Origin: Luzula sylvatica
Lineage: Eukaryota > Streptophyta > Magnoliopsida > Poales > Juncaceae
Direction: 5' to 3'
DNA length: 64,000 nt
NCBI GenBank assembly: GCA_946800325.1
Contig: OX326957.1
Span: forward strand, 50,240,307 to 50,304,306
Both the position numbers and the translations under genes were made by a program. The notes beneath the pieces were generated by a model that did no database searches, was not told the DNA's origin, and was given only the letters and a program-made list of their open reading frames with translations. Every line of letters begins with the position of its first letter. Position 1 is the stretch's first letter. Shown here in pieces: positions 11,380-23,700 of the stretch.

Positions 11380-12698
11380 ATGAGGATTAGGAAGACGGTT
11401 ACGAAGCTTCTGGGCTCCGCGATAGTGTACCCGTCTTTGGTTAACACTGATACGTGGGTACCACCCCATTGTTCTGATCATGGCTGTGTTGATAGTGCTT
11501 TGGGAGAAATCTGTCAGCTTAACCAGTCGCCATGGGATGCTTCTCCTAATCTAGACCTCTTCGCTACTACTTGTCAGGTCAGATCCCTCTCAATCCTTTT
11601 GTTTTTGGTTGGGTAACTGGTATTGGGTTCTTGTATTTGGTTTGGTATTTCTTCGTTCTTGTTTTTTGGGATTGTGATTTTTTGAGTTCGTGTTTTTAGG
11701 GTTTGCTTGAATCGTCCCAAATTGAATTGATTCGGAACTATTTTGTTAGATCCTTTGTTGGGTTATGTCCGTACGAACTTCTCTAAATTCTGCAGTAACT
11801 TTACAGCAACCCAATTCGAAATTTGAAAATTGAAACGAAACCCTAGATTGCTAGTTTAGTTCCGGAGATTTTAAAAACCCATATTTCGGGTACCCTAAAC
11901 AGAAATTATTTTTAAATTCTCTTTTTACTGCTTCGAACTCGAAATAAATTCTATTTATCAACTTCAGGATTTAGAATCTAGTACAAATTCGAAGGTCGAG
12001 TCCAACGAGAAGGAGAAGATAAAAGAAGAGTCGTCCAAAGGCAACATTACAGAAAAAGACGAGGGCATTTTGGTAAATTCCACTCTAAAGGAGGAAAACA
12101 AAACCAAGCCCATTCGTATCTGCAAAAGGTGAAACACCACACTACACTTTGCTGTTTGTTTACCACTCTTAAACTTGTATCTTTCCCTAATCATTTTCTT
12201 CCGCGCAATCGAACCAGAAAGACCAAGAAGCCCGAGAAGGTGAAGAACGATGGAGTTGGACTTATCTTGTGCAAGAAGAACGATGGTCGAAAATGGTTTT
12301 GCAGTAGGCCAGCTCAGCTTCCCAATTCGTTCTGCGAATATCACGTCGTGCAGTCTCGCTCCTACTACACGGGCGTTCCACCTAAACCGAAGAAACAAAA
12401 AGTAGACGAAAAGAAAGATAGCGATAGATACAAGGATTCGAGTTCTAGCTTCTTCTATTACTACGAAGGGTTCGGACCGTGGAGAGGAAAGAGAAGGGGA
12501 GAGAGAAATGCTGAACTTGATAACACGAAAGAAGAAGTTTCGATCGACGGTCGTGAATCACCGGTGGCCGGCCGAGACGAAGAAGAAGAGGAGGTTGACG
12601 AAGTCGTCTCCAGTTCTAAGGGGACTGGAGAGAAGAAGGTCGCCAAGAAGAGGGGGAGAAAACCTATCAAGTGTAGGTCTCTCAAGTCGTTGTTGTGA
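11380..12698 (+). CDS. WRC-domain protein, copy A (3 exons, 279 aa)
   Basis: Exons 11380-11577, 11968-12128 and 12218-12698; the phases join cleanly. The protein starts MRIRKTVTKLLGSAIVYPS and holds the conserved N-terminal box CQLNQSPWD near residue 45. The WRC domain in exon 3 reads LCKKNDGRKWFC, then SFCEYH: Cys-x9-Cys-x10-Cys-x2-His, a C3H zinc-binding, DNA-associated motif shared with growth-regulating factors but here without a QLQ domain. A basic C-terminus (VAKKRGRKPIKCRSLKSLL) carries an AT-hook-like RGRKP and a likely nuclear signal. The donor of intron 1 is the less usual CAG/GTCAGA and is conserved in the paralog. Likely a nuclear regulator; its function is not established. It is tail to tail with copy B. 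Confidence 0.88.
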
Positions 12699-13322
12699 TT
12701 GTAGATTTTGATTAGGGTTAGTTTTTGACACGTGCTTGCATGGCTCAGTTTTGTAATATTATTAGTGGCAAGCTTATTATGCATGCATGGAACGTGTTCA
12801 TCTTTTTTCTTAGTGTGAGTTTATTTTGTCTACTTCTAATGAAATGCACTTATCAATTATCCTTGAATCATGCATTTAATTCATCAAGGTATGTATGACC
12901 CACTTGTCAGACCTTAAATTTTCACTTATCTTGATATAGTTGACAAAATTTTGAATTTTATTTCCATATAACAAGGAAAAGTTATCTATAACAAGATCAA
13001 AATGGTAATTTAAACTGGCCCAAAAATGGGCTTTTAGGCCCAATAAAATATAGTACTGTCTGATTGGTAGGGTTTCTATTTTTAGATATTTTTGTTCGTG
13101 TTAATTACAGAAATACTAAAATAAATACTAGACGTACAAGTAGATAAACCATGGTAAATGTAAATGTTAGATTAGGGTTACAGCTTGTTCCATTACACAC
13201 CTCAATCAATATTCCTTCACAAAATGTACTAAATTTGATGTCACGACTAATATATGCATAAATCCTAACTTAGCATAATATAATATCATCAAATTATCCA
13301 AAGAACTAGAAGCTAGCAAACA
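12699..13322. other. Shared 3' space between the two WRC genes
   Basis: About 620 bp AT-rich spacer between convergent stop codons, containing both 3' UTRs. Long 3' UTRs could overlap as antisense transcripts. Confidence 0.5.
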
Positions 13323-14628
13323 TCAGAGCAAAGATTTAAGAGATCTACACTTCATCGGCTTCCTCCCCCTCTTCTTACCAACCTTCTTCTCTCCAGTAGG
13401 TTTCTCTACAGTAGCTTTACTATCATCACCTTCTTCTTCTTTTCTTTTAGCATCGGCATTGAAGCTTCGCTTCTTTCCTCTCGAAGGGCCGAATCCATCG
13501 TAGTAAACGTACATGTTTGAAGTAGTATCGGTATGTTGATCCATTTCATCGTCGTCTATTTTCACCTTCTTGAAAGCGTTGTAGTAGGAACGAGACTGCG
13601 TGGCGTGGTACGCGCAGAACGAGTGGTGAGGCTGAGCTGGCCTCTTGCAAAACCATTTTCTACCATCGTTTTTCTTACATAATGTCACTTCCGTTTTCTT
13701 CTTCGTCTTCTTCGTTTCGTTCTTGTCAGTCTTTTTTGTAATCTTTTTCTTCTCTATAATGCTGCTGTGTAGTCATAATGTATAAAGAAGGGTTTTAGAG
13801 AGAGAGAGAGGAGAGAGAGAGAGAGTGATAGGAGAGAGAGAGAGAGTTAACCTTTTGCAGACTCGAGGGGGCTTGTTTTCTATCACATCTTTAACGACAG
13901 AGTTTTCCAAAATACCCTTGGTTTCTACAGAAATAACCTCGAGTGCCACTTCTTGTTTCTCTTCCTTCAAACTTGGAGAAGTTTCAAGATCCTGAATTTT
14001 TACGAATGGGAATGAAGAAATATTCTCGCCAATTAAATGCAGACGTGTAAACAATCACAGTTATACTCTTCGTTCCAATTATAATTGATAGATAAATCCA
14101 ATTTGAATTTGATGAAAAGAACAGAAAGTAAGAAAAATCTAGGGTTTGGTTCAAGCTTTTATCAGCTTTATCTGCAGATATTCTAGGCTACAATTTTGCA
14201 GAATAATGTAGCTGGATAGAATCAAAATAAGCTCGATTTGGGATCACGAAACGAAACCCTAATTAAGGTCGAGAATAAAAATTGCAAAATAAAACACAAA
14301 TATTACAGAAAACAGAACGAGTAAGTACTGCCGAATCAATCTGACAGAGCAATATAAAGAAAAACACGAAAGATAGGGATTGATTAAGCGAAAATCTGAC
14401 CTGAGAACTCCTAAAAAATTGGTCCAGATTGGGATGAGCAGCATCCCACGGTGACTGGTTGAGTCGGCAGATCTCGATGGAAGCCTCGACGGCGGAATCA
14501 GAACCTCGTAGCAGCTCATCCGTCTGGGTTGGCCGGACCCATGCATCAGCAAGAAGTGGGGAAAAAAAAGATGGGTAAACTATTGCTGCGGAGCCTAAAA
14601 CCTTGGATATCGTCTTCCTAATCCTCAT
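13323..14628 (-). CDS. WRC-domain protein, copy B (3 exons, 269 aa)
   Basis: Minus-strand paralog of copy A. Exons 14628-14401, 13991-13852 and 13764-13323 (or 13761-13323). It starts MRIRKTISKVLGSAAIVYPS, has the box CRLNQSPWD, the WRC motif LCKKNDGRKWFCKR followed by SFCAYH with the same Cys/His spacing, and the same tail KKRGRKPMKCRSLKSLL. Intron 1 uses the same CAG/GTCAGA donor; intron 2 is only about 81 bp, starts GTTAAC and is mostly CT repeat. Its acceptor is a tandem CAGCAG, so two isoforms differing by one Ser are possible. Between exon 2 and the WRC domain this copy has a Lys-rich stretch missing from copy A. Same inferred role as copy A. Confidence 0.87.
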
Positions 14629-15150
14629 ATACGAAGCTACTTCTGGAAGAATCTTCGAATGGGGTGATGGTGGAGAAGAGAAGGCGGATCGATTGGAGAG
14701 ATGGCAATGGAGGAGAAGAAAGGCAGGGTTTTGTTTTCTTTGTGTTGAGTGGTGACTGCGATTTTTTGTGATTTTATTAGCTAGGTTTTACCTCACGTGC
14801 CATGCACGTGCATTCTGCTAGTGCCACATTAAATTACATTTTTCTATAAGTTATATTAATACAATAATATGTTTATATTTTTGCTTACATAAATATAAAA
14901 TTATGTGGTATATAAAACAAAAAGTAAATTATTAAAATGTCAACGGATACATTCTATAATACATTTCAATGATTTGAAATATACGTCAACATATATCCAC
15001 AAACAATTCAAAAAAAGAAACATATATTCACAAACATGTATTTAAAACCTATAAAAACAAATAATTTAAATATTTCATATATTAAAAAATTATGGGTACA
15101 TATTGAATGCATTTTACATAAAAAAACTAAGTTCATTATTTTCACATAAT
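14629..15150. other. Promoter of WRC copy B and AT-rich spacer
   Basis: 5' flank of copy B, then a perfect CACGTGC/GCACGTG stem with CAT loop at 14794-14810 followed by CTAG and T at 14818-14822, a possible Helitron 3' end. The remainder to 15150 is AT-rich without features. Confidence 0.4.
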
Positions 15151-16593
15151 CTAGGTCCAACTAAAACCTGGTACTTTTTTCTCAAAATTACCCCTCATAA
15201 TCTTCCTTGTATTTGCCACATTATCCCAATTACCAAAATGAGAATATAAATCAGACAAAACTATATAATTAACCGGTTTATTTGGTTCCAAATTGAAAAT
15301 CTTATTCACCACCCTTTTTGCCATCTCAAAATTTCCTTGTTCTTTGCATGCACTCATAAACGCGCCGAGAATATCTCCATTGAGTTCAATCGACATTTTA
15401 TCGAGCAGGTAGTATGCATTCTCCATTTCACCGGCTCGACCGAATAAATCCACCAAACAAGCGTAATGTTCCGAATTAGGGATTATACGATATTTCTCTT
15501 TCATTAATACGAAATATTTTAACCCTAATTCGACTAGCCCTGCATGGGCACAGGCTGAGAGAACTCCTAAAAAAGCAATTTTATCTGGTTTTACCCCTCG
15601 TTGAAGCATTTCATCGAACATGTCTAGTGCGTGTAAATGAAAACCATGATAAGCACAAGAGGAAATTATGCAGGACCATGTAATTAAATCGGGCTTGGAT
15701 ATAAAACGAAAAATTTGAAGTGCGTTTTTTATAAACCCATTATTCGCATAGGCTAAAATTAGCGCGTTCGATACCGATATAAAGGATAAGCATCCATTTT
15801 TTTGGGCATGAGAATGGATTTGAATTGTTTCGTTTGCGAATGTTTCGTGACCACAAGAACTTAGAATACTTGAAAATATTAATTCATCTGGTTTTAATCC
15901 CTCTTTAATCATTTCAATTAGGAGTTTCATTGCCTCTATAACTTTATAATTTTTCCCGTAACCTATAATCATAGCGTTCCATGATATTAAATTTTTAACC
16001 TGCATTTCATCGAACACCTTACGAGCATCCTCCACTTGTCCATGTTTTGAATACATATCGATTAGAGACGTAGAAACAACAATGTCGTTATCAATTCCTA
16101 AGTTTATAACAAGACTATGTATAGCATGTCCGAACTTATAATTTAGAGAATTACAAGCTCTAATTAAAATACTCAGAGTGAACTCGTCACCAATAAATCC
16201 AGAATTTCGCATAGAGTTGAACAATCGAAACGCTTCTATTTCAAAACCATTCGTAGAGTAGCAAGTAATCATCACGTTCCATAGAACGATATCTCTCAGA
16301 GGAATTTCATCGAACAAAATGCGAGCATCATTAACAAATCCTAATTTCGAGTACGTATCGATCAAAGCAGTGCAAATATGAGAATCGAATCCGAATCCAG
16401 ATTTCAGAATCACAGTATGAACTTGTTTTGCTCTTAAAGGGTTGCTTGGATTGAGGCAAGATTTAAGCAGGTTTAAGAAATATTTCTTTCGATTAGGAGA
16501 ATCACCACAATTCTCTCTCAGAGAGAAAGCGTGGAAAAATGTTCTGCAGAGAAATTTTCGTCGAAATTGGCTAATTTGCTCAAGTTTGAGCAT
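15151..16593 (-). CDS. PLS-type pentatricopeptide repeat protein with E-like tail, 480 aa
   Basis: Organelle RNA-binding protein of the PLS subclass. Start ATG at 16593, no intron. After a short basic leader, alternating P, L and S motifs run from about residue 55 to 400: HTVILKSGFGFDSHICTALI, DTYSKLGFVNDARILFDEIP, WNVMITCYSTNGFEIEAFRL, DLFGRAGEMENAYYLLDKM. The C-terminus (YIVLSDLYSHFGNWDNVANT, then KKVPGFSWT) is the E-type signature, and the protein stops where E+ or DYW domains would follow. E-class members usually act in C-to-U editing with a DYW protein supplied in trans; that role is inferred. At 480 residues it is short for the class, with about nine repeats. Confidence 0.9.
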   Translation of the reverse strand: MLKLEQISQFRRKFLCRTFFHAFSLRENCGDSPNRKKYFLNLLKSCLNPSNPLRAKQVHTVILKSGFGFDSHICTALIDTYSKLGFVNDARILFDEIPLRDIVLWNVMITCYSTNGFEIEAFRLFNSMRNSGFIGDEFTLSILIRACNSLNYKFGHAIHSLVINLGIDNDIVVSTSLIDMYSKHGQVEDARKVFDEMQVKNLISWNAMIIGYGKNYKVIEAMKLLIEMIKEGLKPDELIFSSILSSCGHETFANETIQIHSHAQKNGCLSFISVSNALILAYANNGFIKNALQIFRFISKPDLITWSCIISSCAYHGFHLHALDMFDEMLQRGVKPDKIAFLGVLSACAHAGLVELGLKYFVLMKEKYRIIPNSEHYACLVDLFGRAGEMENAYYLLDKMSIELNGDILGAFMSACKEQGNFEMAKRVVNKIFNLEPNKPVNYIVLSDLYSHFGNWDNVANTRKIMRGNFEKKVPGFSWT

Positions 16594-16942
16594 AGAACTG
16601 TTCTAGGTTTTTTCTGTACGAACTACGAAGAGATCGTTGTGAGAGATAGAGACAGATAGATGAGAGATGAACAGTAAATATCACGGAAGAGAAATAATGC
16701 AATTGGGCTGGACCGAAAGTAAATTAACGAGGGAAGCCAGGAATCGAAATTCGGAATCTAAAATCCGGGATTAGTAAGATGGTCAGCAAAGATACTGCCT
16801 AGACTGGGTGTTCAGACAACAAAATGATGAGAGAGAAAATAAGAATTCAAATTTCAATAATTCGAATTAATAATTGAACAGCAAATTGCTAGATTACAAA
16901 TAGGGGTTAATTATCTTAATTTATATATTACAAGGGAATAAG
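16594..16942. other. Spacer between PPR and AFR-like genes
   Basis: Promoter of the PPR gene and 3' flank of the upstream AFR-like gene, both on the minus strand. No other feature. Confidence 0.5.
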
Positions 16943-17999
16943 TTAATCGATAATTTCAATTCTGGATCCAATTGATTTTGAAGATTTCGACTTCTTCGCA
17001 TTTCGACTGAAGCTCACAATAACTTGCATCTCGTCCAATTGCTATAAAAATTGAAAATAAATATAAAATATTTATTCAGTATAAGTTCATAAATTAGCGA
17101 AATGTTAATGAAATAAACCTGAGATCTGAAATGTTGTTGCACGATATGAAATAATTGCTCCTTTGTTGGATTAGGGTTCATGCTCCCCTAAATTATATCA
17201 AATTATGAAATATGTACAAGTATAATAATCAATTACAAACTTTTATTCAATAAATTAATTAGAATTAACTTAAAAATAACATACAAGGTTGAAATGATGC
17301 CAATATCTCCATAATGTAGCAGTGCCCAGTTTAGCCAAATTAGCTCTCTAAAATTAATTTCGAATTTAAGTATTGATAATATAAAAAAACTTGCATTTGA
17401 ATGTAAAAAATATAAAATTTTACCACGTGCTGTTTATTCTTATGGCGTCTATCCCTGTGGCCATCTGTGTGGCGAGTTCTATTCCTTGATTTTACTGAAG
17501 AAATCCATGGTTTTATCGGCTTTTCGTACACAATACTAGCTGCTTAAACAAAATCAAACACACAAATTTCAAAAAACAAAATTGAATTTCAAATTTCAAA
17601 ATTTCAAAAAAGATATATTTTGAAATTAAAAACTTACAGTAGTAATTATCCTTTTCAGCAACATCAGAGCTACTACTACAGATTGAATTTTCACAAGTTG
17701 GGGCTTCCAAAACGCTCAATGCATTTCTCTGCAATTTCACCTCAACACCATTCTTCAAAACCTTCAAAATTCAAATTTCAAATTACAAACTTTTCAAATT
17801 TCATAACAAGAAATTAGTACTGGTTTCTTCGTACCAGCCAATGCCAACCGCCGAGACCAACGGCTTTCTTGACGACTCCTTGCAGGCCAACAAGGACGGA
17901 TTTGGTCCTGTTGTTTCCCGTCACGATTACTTTGGTGTCTCTTGGTAGAACCGATAGTTCTTCGTCTCCACTTTCTGAAGAAAACATTTCCGCTCCCAT
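16943..17999 (-). CDS. SAP30-like histone deacetylase complex subunit (AFR type), 6 exons, 211 aa
   Basis: Exons 17999-17835, 17761-17638, 17539-17424, 17347-17285, 17187-17119 and 17041-16943, all GT-AG with consistent phases. The N-terminus MGAEMFSSESGDEELSVL and the block VIVTGNNRTKSVLVGLQG, GGWHWL/VLKNGVEVKLQRNALSVLEAPT match the Arabidopsis SAP30 FUNCTION-RELATED proteins AFR1/AFR2. The second half has LAKLGTATLWRYWHHFNL, NPNPTKEQLFHIVQQHF and a short tail QLDEMQVIVSF, the SAP30-like Sin3-binding fold. These nuclear proteins bridge Sin3-like scaffolds and RPD3-type deacetylases and repress FT in Arabidopsis; function here is inferred from homology. Compared with what I remember of AFR1/2, the middle linker and C-terminus diverge (KSKSSKSIGSRIEIID), and family residues such as VDAIPNPS read GSMNPNPT. 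It may be a diverged paralog. Confidence 0.85.
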
Positions 18000-19060
18000 G
18001 ATCCGCTTAATTCATAAAATTTGCAAAAAATTGAAGATCTAATTAGACAAAAATAGGAATGAAAACGACTATGTGATGGAGACAAAATAACAATAATTTC
18101 ATTGTCAAATGCTTATTATCGGACCCACAAATCATGAAATTAATTAATTATTTTCGAATCTGAGTAGAGATCTATCTGCCAACTGACATGATTGTGATTC
18201 CTCGAACATTTTTTTCAAATTTTATAATCAAATTCTTATCACTTAATTCATGGGAATAGCAGTATCTTTTATTGCTTTTTGTAATCAATCACTCATAAAG
18301 TTCAAATAGAGTAGAAGTTTGGCATCACTCTCTTTATAAAAAAAAAGGACATCAGAAAATCCAACAATAATATACTCTCAACCTTTCACAATGAAGCATA
18401 CAATAGAAGGAATAAATAATTTTCATCTCAAAAATTATTGAACTGTTAAAATCCAACAATAACAAGAATTCTATAAATTTAAAGAACTAAAGTAAAGCAT
18501 TGCATGCAAATAAAATGACCATAACTAAATTAACGAAGTAGTGTTTATGCAATCAAATTTATGTTTGTAACGTCTTATTTAAACTAAAAAAATAGCAAAA
18601 AGGACAGCGATATTATCAAAATGCAAAGAAGAGACAAAAATCAGGAAATTCAGTTACAAAAATTAGCTTACGAAAATAAAATAACAAAAAAAGAAACACA
18701 TTCGTTACCTCAAAAATTCACCAAAAAAAGTGATTCGAAATCCAAATTACGAAATCGAAGCCATTAAAAACCAGATCACGTCTCCAATTTGTCCAGAAAA
18801 AAGCTCGATCGTGTGAAAATTGAGCACGGTAATGGCTTGAATTGATGGGTAATTCACACTTGTGAAACAGAGGATAGATAGAAGAAAGAGAGAAGTAAAG
18901 TGAAATAAATGCAGGCTAACTGCCAAATGAGTAAACGGGGCAGCAGGCTTTATTGTACGGCCCGTCTTTATTTTCCTAATTGCATCGGGTTTCGTTCAAG
19001 CCGGCTCTTCATAAATTGTTCGGGTCGGCTAGATTCAGCTCGTTGAGCTGATGGGACATG
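18000..19060 (-). other. AFR-like 5' UTR intron and promoter
   Basis: On the minus strand, GAG/GTAACG at 18709/18708 is a good donor and ATTAAG just before CGGATCATG (18010) a plausible acceptor, so a ~700 bp 5'-UTR intron is inferred, with a noncoding exon at about 18709-18890. Beyond that is promoter. Confidence 0.5.
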
Positions 19061-19560
19061 TTTAATTTGTGAAATCAAGTTTATTGTAATAATTTGGACA
19101 ACAAGAATTAAGAGACTGGATTACTTTGGGATTTGATTACTTAAAAATTACTTGAATAAATTAAGGGAAACTAGAAATCATAATATCAGGAAACTACGCA
19201 CGTATGATGTTTAAAAAGTGCATGATGAAAATCATAGGATTAGATATATAAACTGAATAAAATATTTTAAAATTAAATTATTTTTTATGAAATTTATGAT
19301 CATAATAATAATTATTAATACTTTTTAAATATATTTTTAATTATTATATTATTGTTATTCTGGTTATTTTTTTATATTATTTACTATCATCATTATTATC
19401 AGTACATTTATTATGAATTATTTATTAATATTATAATATTTTTTGAAAAAAAGTTTATGTTCCAAAAAAATGGAAAGCATTTCTTTCATCAATAGCTAAA
19501 TAACATAAATACAGGAAATAAATATATAACATCTTTTATTTAATCAAGCACCAGCCACCA
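19061..19560. mobile_element. Degenerate copy of an AT-rich element family
   Basis: Shares AATATCAGGAAACTA, GATGTTTAAAAAGTG/GGTG and CATGATGAAAA/TTGATGAAAACCATA words in the same order with 29317-29520. No ends are preserved here. Confidence 0.4.
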
Positions 19561-20084
19561 ATCAATCACAAAATTAAGTATCTTTTAAGTACCCTTTAAG
19601 CATCTACTTATCAAATTTGTCCAAATATGCAGCAATTAAAATGAGCAGTCGTACGAAGCAAAGAAATTTTTCATTTGAATTTCATAGACAAATACTTCAT
19701 TAAATTTTTCTCAAAAAAAAAAAAAATACTCCATTAAATACCAAATAAGCATTGCAAAATTTGTTCAAACCAACACTGAACTGATTAAGTACCATTATGA
19801 CCATTAGCACTTACTGTCGATTGTGTTGGAGAATTCCACTCTTAATCACAACTTAAAAACGCACAGCCACCCACACACACACACACAACCATTAACACCA
19901 TAGAATAGAAAAAGTGGAGATGAAGTTGAAATTGAGAAGAAAATCTGAAGAATAACTTTGAGAAAAAAATGGCTATGGAAGAACTAGATGAAAAAGAAAA
20001 CCGTTTCAATACACACAAGAGTTTCAAAGAAAAAAAATGAAAGGTTAATGTCAAAAAAAAGTCAAAAATGAGAAACAAAAAAAT

Positions 20085-20627
20085 CTGAGGGCATGTTTGG
20101 ATGCTGGGATTTTGGAGTGGAATGGAAAAAAAATTTCCATAAAAGCTAAAATTCCTTGTTTTGATGATGGAATTAGTGGAATTAGTAAATTCGGGAATCT
20201 TTTCTTTGCATGTAATACCCTCAAAATATAATTCCTCAAAAATCTAGAGTCCCAATTTGATGAAAAAGTTATGATGCATAATTTTATGATTTGTAGACTA
20301 ACCCTTCTCTCTCTTATAATGAAAAATTAATAATAACAATTTTTATTATATGATAATTATTAAATATAATTATATGTATTATTGTAATAATATATAATAA
20401 TTATATTATAATAAAAAAATATTGTATTATAATTATTATATGCATAAAATTAATATAATATTATATATATTATTGGAATAATATTTAATAATAACATTAT
20501 AACAAATAATATATTATATTTAAATAATTAATATTATATTATATATTTTATTTTCAATAATTACATCATAACAACAACAATAATAATAATTATTATTATT
20601 ATTATAATTACTATTATTATAATAATA

Positions 20628-20671
<44 letters not shown>

Positions 20672-21560
20672 ATTATTTAATAACTATTATTATTATGCCA
20701 TAACAATATAATATTAAAATAAATATATAATAATTATCTAATATAATAATTATATTATATCTATATATTTAATTTAATATTATAATAATAATATATCAAA
20801 TTTTATAATATTATATTACATTATTATTATTGTATGATATTATATATTATAACAAATAATGTAAAATATTATATTAATTATATGAATAAAATATTATATA
20901 TGTTATAAAATGATATATAATATTATATTAAAACAATAAAATAACAATATTTTAATTATTAAATTCGTATAATTAACGTAATTTTATATTCATATAACAA
21001 TAATGTGGTAAAAATATATAGTAATTATATAATAATTATATTATATTATCTTATACTTAATATATTATTATATATATTATTATAATAATAATAATATATA
21101 ATAAAAATTCCATAATATGTAACAATAAAATAATTGTTTTATAATTATTATTTCCATATAATTAACATAATATTATATATTATTCTATGAATATATAATA
21201 ATTATATTATAATTATATTATATTATTAAATATATTATTGTAATAATATATAATAATTATACTATATTATATATATTATTGTAATAATATATAATAATTA
21301 TATTATGATAATATTATTTATATTATATATTATTATAATAATATTATAATTGGATAAAATATAATATTATAATAATAATGAAAATATATATTTAATATTA
21401 TTTGATTATTTAAGAGAGATACTTGATATTTATTATCAATTTTAATTAAGCATTCGGTGTAGATTGTCGTTAACAAAATTTTAGAATTTTTGTAAACAAC
21501 CAAACAAAAAATTATACTTTTCAGCATCTTATAATTTGGACATCCAAACAAACTATGGAA
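20085..21560. mobile_element. AT-only block bounded by inverted TTTGGATG ends
   Basis: Starts GGGCATGTTTGGATG and ends GGACATCCAAACAAAC. The 1.1 kb between 20280 and 21400 is almost entirely A and T, with TAA/TTA and TATAATAATTAT motifs. The G+T-rich edge words are typical of plant TIR elements. No coding capacity. Confidence 0.4.
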
Positions 21561-23700
21561 TTATTAATTCCAGAAATTTTTTCTCCTCCATCTTATAATC
21601 CAATTCCACTCGACTAATTCCGCTTGCCAATAGATCGATGAAAAAGAATCTAGAGAAGAAGCGAAAATAGGAACATAATTTTGTCTTTTCTTGGCTGAGG
21701 AGTGAGGAGGAAAAACGTTGGGACTCGTGACATATTGTTTTTTTAATTTCTTTCGCCTTTCCTGATTGAAAAATTCACTCCAACCTCCGTTTTCAAAACT
21801 TAAGTAAATTGAAGCGTTTTGCTCTAAGTTGCGCGGATACTTCAAAAAAACGAATTTATCAGTATCATCATATTCGTATTGTATCATAAATCATATGTTA
21901 AAATGTCGTATCGCAATATCCGATATGTGTCACCGTATCGTCGTGTCGGCATATTCGTGCGACACAGATTTTGTTGGTTGGGTTCATAAAACTTGGTTTT
22001 ATTGGGTTTATAATTTTAATTGACAAACACTTTTTTAGCTTCATAGATGAACCAAACTTTCCTATTCAAACCATGGTCTTAATAGTTTAGTGATGTTTTT
22101 TTTATTCTTAATCATTTTTAGGTTCTTTGTCGAAAATAATTGATTTTTACGAGTCACATTTGAATAAAGAAAAAAAAAATTGAGCTAACTTTTTGTTATA
22201 AATCAATTTTTGGATTCAATTTCATTTTTTATTATAGTGGAATCCGATTAAAAAATGAGTAGTGAATCTCATATTTTATATTTCGAATTATACTCATGTG
22301 TCATATGACTGGCAGGAATTTGGTGCAGTAAAAAAAAAAGGATAAAAATGCATGATAATTGGCTGTCTGTACCAGTTGGGTCTAATTGGAGAAAAAAAAG
22401 TGAGAATATTATTATTACTTTTATAAATGGACGAGTAAAATGTTTTGAGTTTATTTAGGCATTCGATGTCGAAAAATATAATTATTTATTTGGTTGTCCA
22501 CAAATTTTTAAAAATTTTGTTATGAAAAATATAGTCTTGATGTACATTAAAATTGATAAAAAATAATTATATTTTTATTCTATTAATGTAATAATATTAT
22601 TCTTCTAATATATAACTTAATATTAATTTCATATATATATAACATTATATTAAGAAAAACTAATCTACTTAATTAAGTATATTTATTTTTTTATATTTAA
22701 TATTTTTATTCATTGAATTTACATTAATATTTATGTATTTGACGACGTTTACAAAATTTCATAATTATTGTGAAAATATAAATCTTGTTTATTTTTATAA
22801 TTCTCCGATTTTATTTGGAAGATGAGTTAATAAGCCAAACCGAGCCGAGCCGAGCCGAGCCAATAAACTACATAGGACCAGTGGGACCTACGATGAAGAC
22901 TTATGTTGGCATCCAATCCGTAAATATTAATAAAACCAAACCCCACGCGCTACGAATACGTTCCTTCTCCGGAAACATTGCCATTACATTACATCACTTC
23001 AGCCCCCAACCTTTCATTTTCCATCTATTGGTCCGTGTTAAATTCACTCCGTAAAATCGCCGGTGTGCTAATTTTTTCTTTTTTATTTACTTTGCACGAA
23101 CATTTTTTTATAGTTTGGATTTGAAGTCCGACGCCCGCGTTTTCGAGTCCGCCATGTTCATCTCCTTCCCTGCACCCGGTTCATACACCCGTAACTTTAT
23201 TTTCATAAACTTGAGTGTTTAGTTAGTGTGCTCCGGGTTTAGAGAAAGAGACTAGTAGGACCGTCCCGCTTCGGAGCTTTGAAATTCGGGAAAGATTAGG
23301 AAATAAAAGGACAGGAATTTGTGAAAATATTTTGATCCCGAGGCAGCACATGGGGAGCATTTACTCAACTTCTAATACTCTTTTTCCTGTATGAACATGG
23401 TTTGTATTGTTCTATGGACCTTCCAATCGGAAGATGTTTGATCGTTGCAGAAAATGAATATTACTTTTCATATTTTTGTGTTTATTAATTTACTTTTTTT
23501 AGTTTATTTATTAAAATTGTTCATATCAGCACTCGTGTAGTGTATTTTATGGTCAAATCTGTATTTTAGTTGAGTAATGATTTGGTAAATCATCCGCCAT
23601 CGTGTAACACAAATACCTTCATTTTCAAGAATAATTATTTACGTATGAAACTCAAATCAAACACAAATTTAAATAATTGTGATTGGTCTTAACATTACAT
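21561..23700. other. Intergenic; no supported gene
   Basis: Mixed AT-rich sequence with short ORFs lacking recognisable domains. A CGAGC repeat (GAGCCGAGCCGAGCCGAGCC) lies near 22840. Confidence 0.4.

Noticed and set aside
22785..23054. 89-codon ORF
   Set aside because: No domain, no homology by eye, no support for splicing or conservation.
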